Part shown: positions 61,077 through 64,000 of the stretch, piece by piece
Layout: each line of letters begins with the position of its first letter
Position numbering within the stretch: position 1 is the stretch's first letter
Source of the DNA: Candidatus Babeliales bacterium
GTDB taxonomy: Bacteria > Babelota > Babeliae > Babelales > JACPOV01
Assembly: GCA_020054235.1 (NCBI GenBank)
Contig: JAGVLQ010000002.1
Coordinates: 1 to 64,000 of the forward strand
Length of the DNA: 64,000 nucleotides
Reading direction: 5' to 3'
The notes under the pieces: model-generated
The model's input: only the letters and a program-made list of their open reading frames with translations
What the model was told of the DNA's origin: nothing
Databases searched by the model: none
Translations under genes and position numbers: made by a program

Positions 61077-62039
61077 ATGTTAAAAAAAACTATTACACTT
61101 ATATCATTTGCAATAATTGGACAGACAACGTGGAGCATGGAGCCGGAAAAAGGCAATGGGTTCCATAGTATTATTTTACCAGGACAAAATGGTTTAGGTG
61201 GAGAAAAAGCACTCCAATATAACATTGTTAATTCATCTTATTCTAAATATGAAACCCTTACCAATCAGTTTAAAATCGATATGGGCCAGGGCAACTGCAT
61301 TAAAGATTTTCAACAACAATTAGACAATGATGAACAAGCAAAAAATAAAGAATTCCTTCTTTATGGTATTTCGCAAGGTACAGCAACATTGACCAATTGG
61401 CTTGCACAACAACCCCAAGAAAAACAAAAACAAGTTAAAGCACTCATTCTTGAATCTGTTTTGGGGCATGGCGATAATGCAATTTTGCACACTACGGAAA
61501 AAATGGTATCAGAAAAAGCAACCTATCTGCCTTTTGCCCGTTGGTGGTTGCCTTGGGCAGCAAAATTTATGTTTCCTACCTACAACCCATTTGGCAAACA
61601 GGCACTTTCATCAGTAGAAAAACTACCCAACGATTTACCGGTCATCATTATGCATGCAAATACTGATCCACAATTACCTATCAATGATGCGCGTACTTTA
61701 TACATTGCTTTGCGCAAAAAAAATAACCCTGCGTATTTATTCGAAATAAATGCCAAGTTTCCGGCACATATAAATATTTTAGGCGCTGAACAATCTTATG
61801 AACGCAAAGAAAAAATACAAGCAAACCTGCAAACTATATACAAAAAACATGGACTTCCTTGCAATCAAAACTATGATTCAGAAACAGAGACAGTTGATGC
61901 TGAATTCCAGCCATCAATTGAAGAAGTAGAACAAAAAATTGCTGCTTCAACATGGTCTGGCCGCATGAAAAGAAATATTATTGATGGTTTTTTCTTGGCA
62001 TGCTTATTTGGAATTTACGCTCTCAAAAGTAAATTATAA
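61077..62039 (+). CDS. Secreted alpha/beta-hydrolase
   Basis: 320 residues with a signal peptide (about 3-21). HSIILPGQNGLGGEKA, nucleophile LYGISQGTATLTNWLAQQ, acid IIMHANTDPQLPINDARTLY and His in KFPAHINILG. A hydrophobic segment near the C-terminus (about 302-316) may anchor it. The part after the nucleophile matches the hydrolase at 33440-34453. It lies in a run with the lipoprotein gene (10-base gap) and the CPBP gene (5-base gap). Confidence 0.82.
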   Translation: MLKKTITLISFAIIGQTTWSMEPEKGNGFHSIILPGQNGLGGEKALQYNIVNSSYSKYETLTNQFKIDMGQGNCIKDFQQQLDNDEQAKNKEFLLYGISQGTATLTNWLAQQPQEKQKQVKALILESVLGHGDNAILHTTEKMVSEKATYLPFARWWLPWAAKFMFPTYNPFGKQALSSVEKLPNDLPVIIMHANTDPQLPINDARTLYIALRKKNNPAYLFEINAKFPAHINILGAEQSYERKEKIQANLQTIYKKHGLPCNQNYDSETETVDAEFQPSIEEVEQKIAASTWSGRMKRNIIDGFFLACLFGIYALKSKL

Positions 62040-62044
62040 CTAAC

Positions 62045-62764
62045 ATGATTACTGAAAAATTTTTTCTGGCATTACTTCCTTTATGGTGGGGCATTTTTAA
62101 TTTTATAACCATTAAAGCAAGTTATTACTTTGCACCATACGTGCCAGCATTATTGGTCTCTGGAGCTTTTTTGACAACAATTCGCACGATAACAGCTTTT
62201 CTGATTTTGCCCATCTTTTTCCAAAAAGCATGGCGCCAAAGTAAGCAGTATGCAGTTAGTGTTTTTGGTTATCCTGTTCCGGTCGGCAATCTTAGATTAT
62301 TTTTTATTTTAATGGGCATAGGTTTAGTCTTATTGTGGTCACCGAATCAACCACTTGCAACAGTTGCTTCAGCCGCATTTTTATATACAATTTTAGAAGA
62401 ATTAATTGCTCGAAGTTTTTTTATCAAATATGACTTTACGCCACGGCAATTTTTACCCTGGGCATTACTTTCTTCAGCAGCATTTTCACTGATGCATTGG
62501 TGTTATTTAAATCCCGGGTATTGTGTTGCTGCAACTTCGGAACAATTATTTAATTTTTTCAATCATTTTATTTTTGGATTCACCTTAGCTGCAATTACTT
62601 ACAAAACTAAGCGTTTAGAACCAGCAATACTGATTCATATGCTTTCCAATAGCGTATGGGCTCTTGGCCAATTTTTCATGTTCGATCAGGTTACCAATAA
62701 TTTTTTGTTTTTGGTTTCTGGTTTTATTTCAACACTTTTTCTTGCCGGTGGGCAAAGCAAATAA
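62045..62764 (+). CDS. CPBP-family intramembrane metalloprotease
   Basis: 239 residues, about seven hydrophobic helices. The conserved motifs are EELIARSFF (Glu-Glu then Arg), AAFSLMHWCYL (His) and LIHMLSNSVWAL (His/Asn). CPBP/CAAX proteases cut near or inside membranes and are linked to protein processing or immunity to bacteriocins. It is last in the lipoprotein-hydrolase run, so processing one of those is possible. Confidence 0.83.
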   Translation: MITEKFFLALLPLWWGIFNFITIKASYYFAPYVPALLVSGAFLTTIRTITAFLILPIFFQKAWRQSKQYAVSVFGYPVPVGNLRLFFILMGIGLVLLWSPNQPLATVASAAFLYTILEELIARSFFIKYDFTPRQFLPWALLSSAAFSLMHWCYLNPGYCVAATSEQLFNFFNHFIFGFTLAAITYKTKRLEPAILIHMLSNSVWALGQFFMFDQVTNNFLFLVSGFISTLFLAGGQSK

Positions 62765-62837
62765 AAAGGCCTACATTTTTGTCAAAATTTTCATTATTTC
62801 TGTTATGCTTTAAATTATCTATGTTAGGAGCTTTTAT

Positions 62838-62981
62838 ATGATTATTGTTGATAAAACGATTTCTCTTGATGAACTAAAAAAAATGGCAGGAAAAATGTTT
62901 GGAAATCGAACAAGAAGTGTTGAAAACAAGGAAATACGCAAAAAAATAGAAAAAATTGTTTCTAAGCGAGTTTCAGCATGA
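62838..62981 (+). CDS. 47-aa protein, apparently DUF5674 with internal deletion
   Basis: 47 residues. The start IIVDKTISLDELKKMAGKMF looks like the N-terminus of DUF5674 and NRTRSVENKEIRKKIEKIV like its C-terminus, as I remember the family; the 60 or so residues between are absent. TAGGAG lies 8 bases before the ATG, and ATGA overlaps the next gene. It may be a shortened functional protein or an in-frame relic. Confidence 0.6.
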   Translation: MIIVDKTISLDELKKMAGKMFGNRTRSVENKEIRKKIEKIVSKRVSA

Positions 62982-63313
62982 TTTTGCATAAAGAACTTGC
63001 ACATGGAAAATGGTTTTCATTATCCATTCTTGAACAACTTGCTAACGTTGGCATGGACATTTCAAGAACAATTAATTGGAAAAAAAAAGGCAACCAAGAA
63101 TATAGTAATGCTGCCTTTGAACGTGCACTTGAACTAATCTCCTTAACTATACAAGATCCCAAAAATAAAAAACGGCTTAAAGAACTTTGTCGTGTACGCG
63201 AAGCACTTATTGATCATTTTGTTTATGATAATGAATATCAAACAACGGATGAATCATGGGATAGCTATTTTTTTGCTTTTAATTATGCTGCTGCATTGCA
63301 ACGCGGTCGTTGA
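62978..63313 (+). CDS. Conserved small protein partner of DUF5674-type genes
   Basis: 111 residues, helical, with WFSLSILEQLANVGMDISRT, INWKKKGNQEYSNAAFERAL, and KNKKRLKELCRVREALIDHF. I recognise the pattern as a conserved uncharacterised family often found after a DUF5674 gene, but know no function. It overlaps the previous gene by ATGA, and a bidirectional terminator follows. Confidence 0.7.
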   Translation: MILHKELAHGKWFSLSILEQLANVGMDISRTINWKKKGNQEYSNAAFERALELISLTIQDPKNKKRLKELCRVREALIDHFVYDNEYQTTDESWDSYFFAFNYAAALQRGR

Positions 63314-63330
63314 TAAAGCATTATTGATAT

Positions 63331-63368
63331 TAAAAAAAGCCTGACGTGTTATGCCAGGCTTTTTTTTA
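63331..63368. terminator. Bidirectional terminator
   Basis: AAAAAAAGCCTG pairs with CAGGCTTTTTTT around an 11-base loop, with T runs in both directions. It separates the convergent genes ending at 63313 and 63384. Confidence 0.88.
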
Positions 63369-63383
63369 ATATTGCTCTAAATT

Positions 63384-64000
63384 TTAGGGTTGCATTTTCC
63401 TTTTTAAAATATGTTTTTGTTCAAGCTGTTGCTCAGTAAAACTTTGTGGCCAACGTGCCGTGCAATCCACCACTTCACCATTCTTATTGGTCACCTGATT
63501 AAAATACGGAAAAATTGATGCACTCATTTTTACGGTACCATTCACTGCTTCTCGATTTTTCTTTAAAATTTCAATATGTTCAGGATTGCGTACGTGAGCA
63601 CCGTAGGTATCAAACAGTTCATTCACGCCTACACGGTCCGCGGTTGATTTGATTGCTTGCACTTTAATAGCCAATTCTTTGATAGCATTCAATGCTTTCG
63701 GCAATGAAACTACTGGCGCACCAAGAACAGTATGGTGTTGACCATCAATTTGAATTTCATCTTTTTCCAACGTGATACCGCCATGATCTAGCAAATAATA
63801 CAAAATAGTTGTATCGGCAAGCGCATGAGCACCAGTAACTTTAGTTGAACCTTCTGGTATGCTCATCCATTTACCCAAGGTAAAATCACTGATATCTTGA
63901 ATCAACAGTTCCAACAACTTTTCCTTACTTACACCGGCTGGAATTTCTCCCAATAATCCAGCTTCAATTAAAGAATCAAGATTTTGGGTACTTGAAAGCA
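63384..64000 (-). CDS. Protein of unknown function (partial, start outside window)
   Basis: The minus-strand frame is open to the right edge, so the N-terminus lies beyond 64000. The codons before the first TTG at 63953 read through as STQNLDSLIEAGLLGEIPAG, so the TTG is not the start. At least 205 residues, with a soluble alpha/beta mix (LGKWMSIPEGSTKVTGAHAL, LPKALNAIKELAIKVQAI). No family recognised. Confidence 0.7.
   Translation of the reverse strand, partial: LSSTQNLDSLIEAGLLGEIPAGVSKEKLLELLIQDISDFTLGKWMSIPEGSTKVTGAHALADTTILYYLLDHGGITLEKDEIQIDGQHHTVLGAPVVSLPKALNAIKELAIKVQAIKSTADRVGVNELFDTYGAHVRNPEHIEILKKNREAVNGTVKMSASIFPYFNQVTNKNGEVVDCTARWPQSFTEQQLEQKHILKRKMQP

Overview
The window is an AT-rich bacterial chromosome segment that is gene-dense, with short gaps, many ATGA-type overlaps, and no rRNA, tRNA, CRISPR array, transposase or phage gene that I could find. 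The mix of standard bacterial housekeeping genes with a large set of unfamiliar proteins carrying short N-terminal signal peptides (pentapeptide, WD40/TolB-like, alpha/beta-hydrolase, J-like, DOT1-like and methyltransferase-like) suggests a host-associated bacterium. My best guess is Candidatus Dependentiae (TM6) or a similar amoeba-associated lineage. That placement is inference from gene style; no marker gene was searched.

Region by region. 1-2.9 kb: a secreted pentapeptide-repeat protein running off the left edge, a HigB/HigA-type toxin-antitoxin pair and a PafA-like alkaline phosphatase. 3-7.4 kb: murD and ileS. 7.4-13.9 kb: secreted accessory proteins (a methyltransferase, a hydrolase, a degenerate J-domain protein) and a three-gene pseudopilin operon. 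14-17.6 kb: rplI-dnaB, small secreted proteins and ruvC. 18.5-20.2 kb: a 57-residue protein with 16 cysteines next to VKOR and DoxX genes. 20.4-21.2 kb: an MNT/HEPN pair. 21.3-26 kb: membrane and exported proteins, including a possible ligand-gated-channel relative and a subtilisin-like protease. 26.2-30.2 kb: recF-dnaN, a secreted DOT1-like methyltransferase and a Xer recombinase. 30.4-38.6 kb: archaeal/eukaryotic-type proS, a pterin dehydratase with two possible starts, a MazG-like pyrophosphatase, a secreted hydrolase, a candidate structured RNA, and umuD and umuC separated by an opposite-strand gene.

39.9-49.4 kb is one long minus-strand run, carD-miaA-SPOR-ppiD-recA-infC-rpmI-rplT-zapB-like-zapA-rny-ymdB, with tight spacing or overlaps. 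It links transcription, tRNA modification, envelope folding, recombination, translation initiation, division and RNA decay. 49.7-55.5 kb is accessory: a flippase, a 704-base gene-free stretch with several palindromes, and two small secreted paralogs with matching promoters on either side of a DUF4143 ATPase. 55.8-57.7 kb is dnaK with a strong promoter and terminator. 57.8-64 kb returns to secreted proteins, an orphan RHH antitoxin, a hydrolase/CPBP-protease cluster, and a two-gene module whose first gene looks like an internally deleted DUF5674 protein.

The strongest leads for something new are the candidate RNA at about 34547-34761, the cysteine-rich mini-protein with its redox neighbours, the secreted DOT1-like and J-like proteins, and the channel-like membrane protein. 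I cannot claim a complete new defence or mobile system here.
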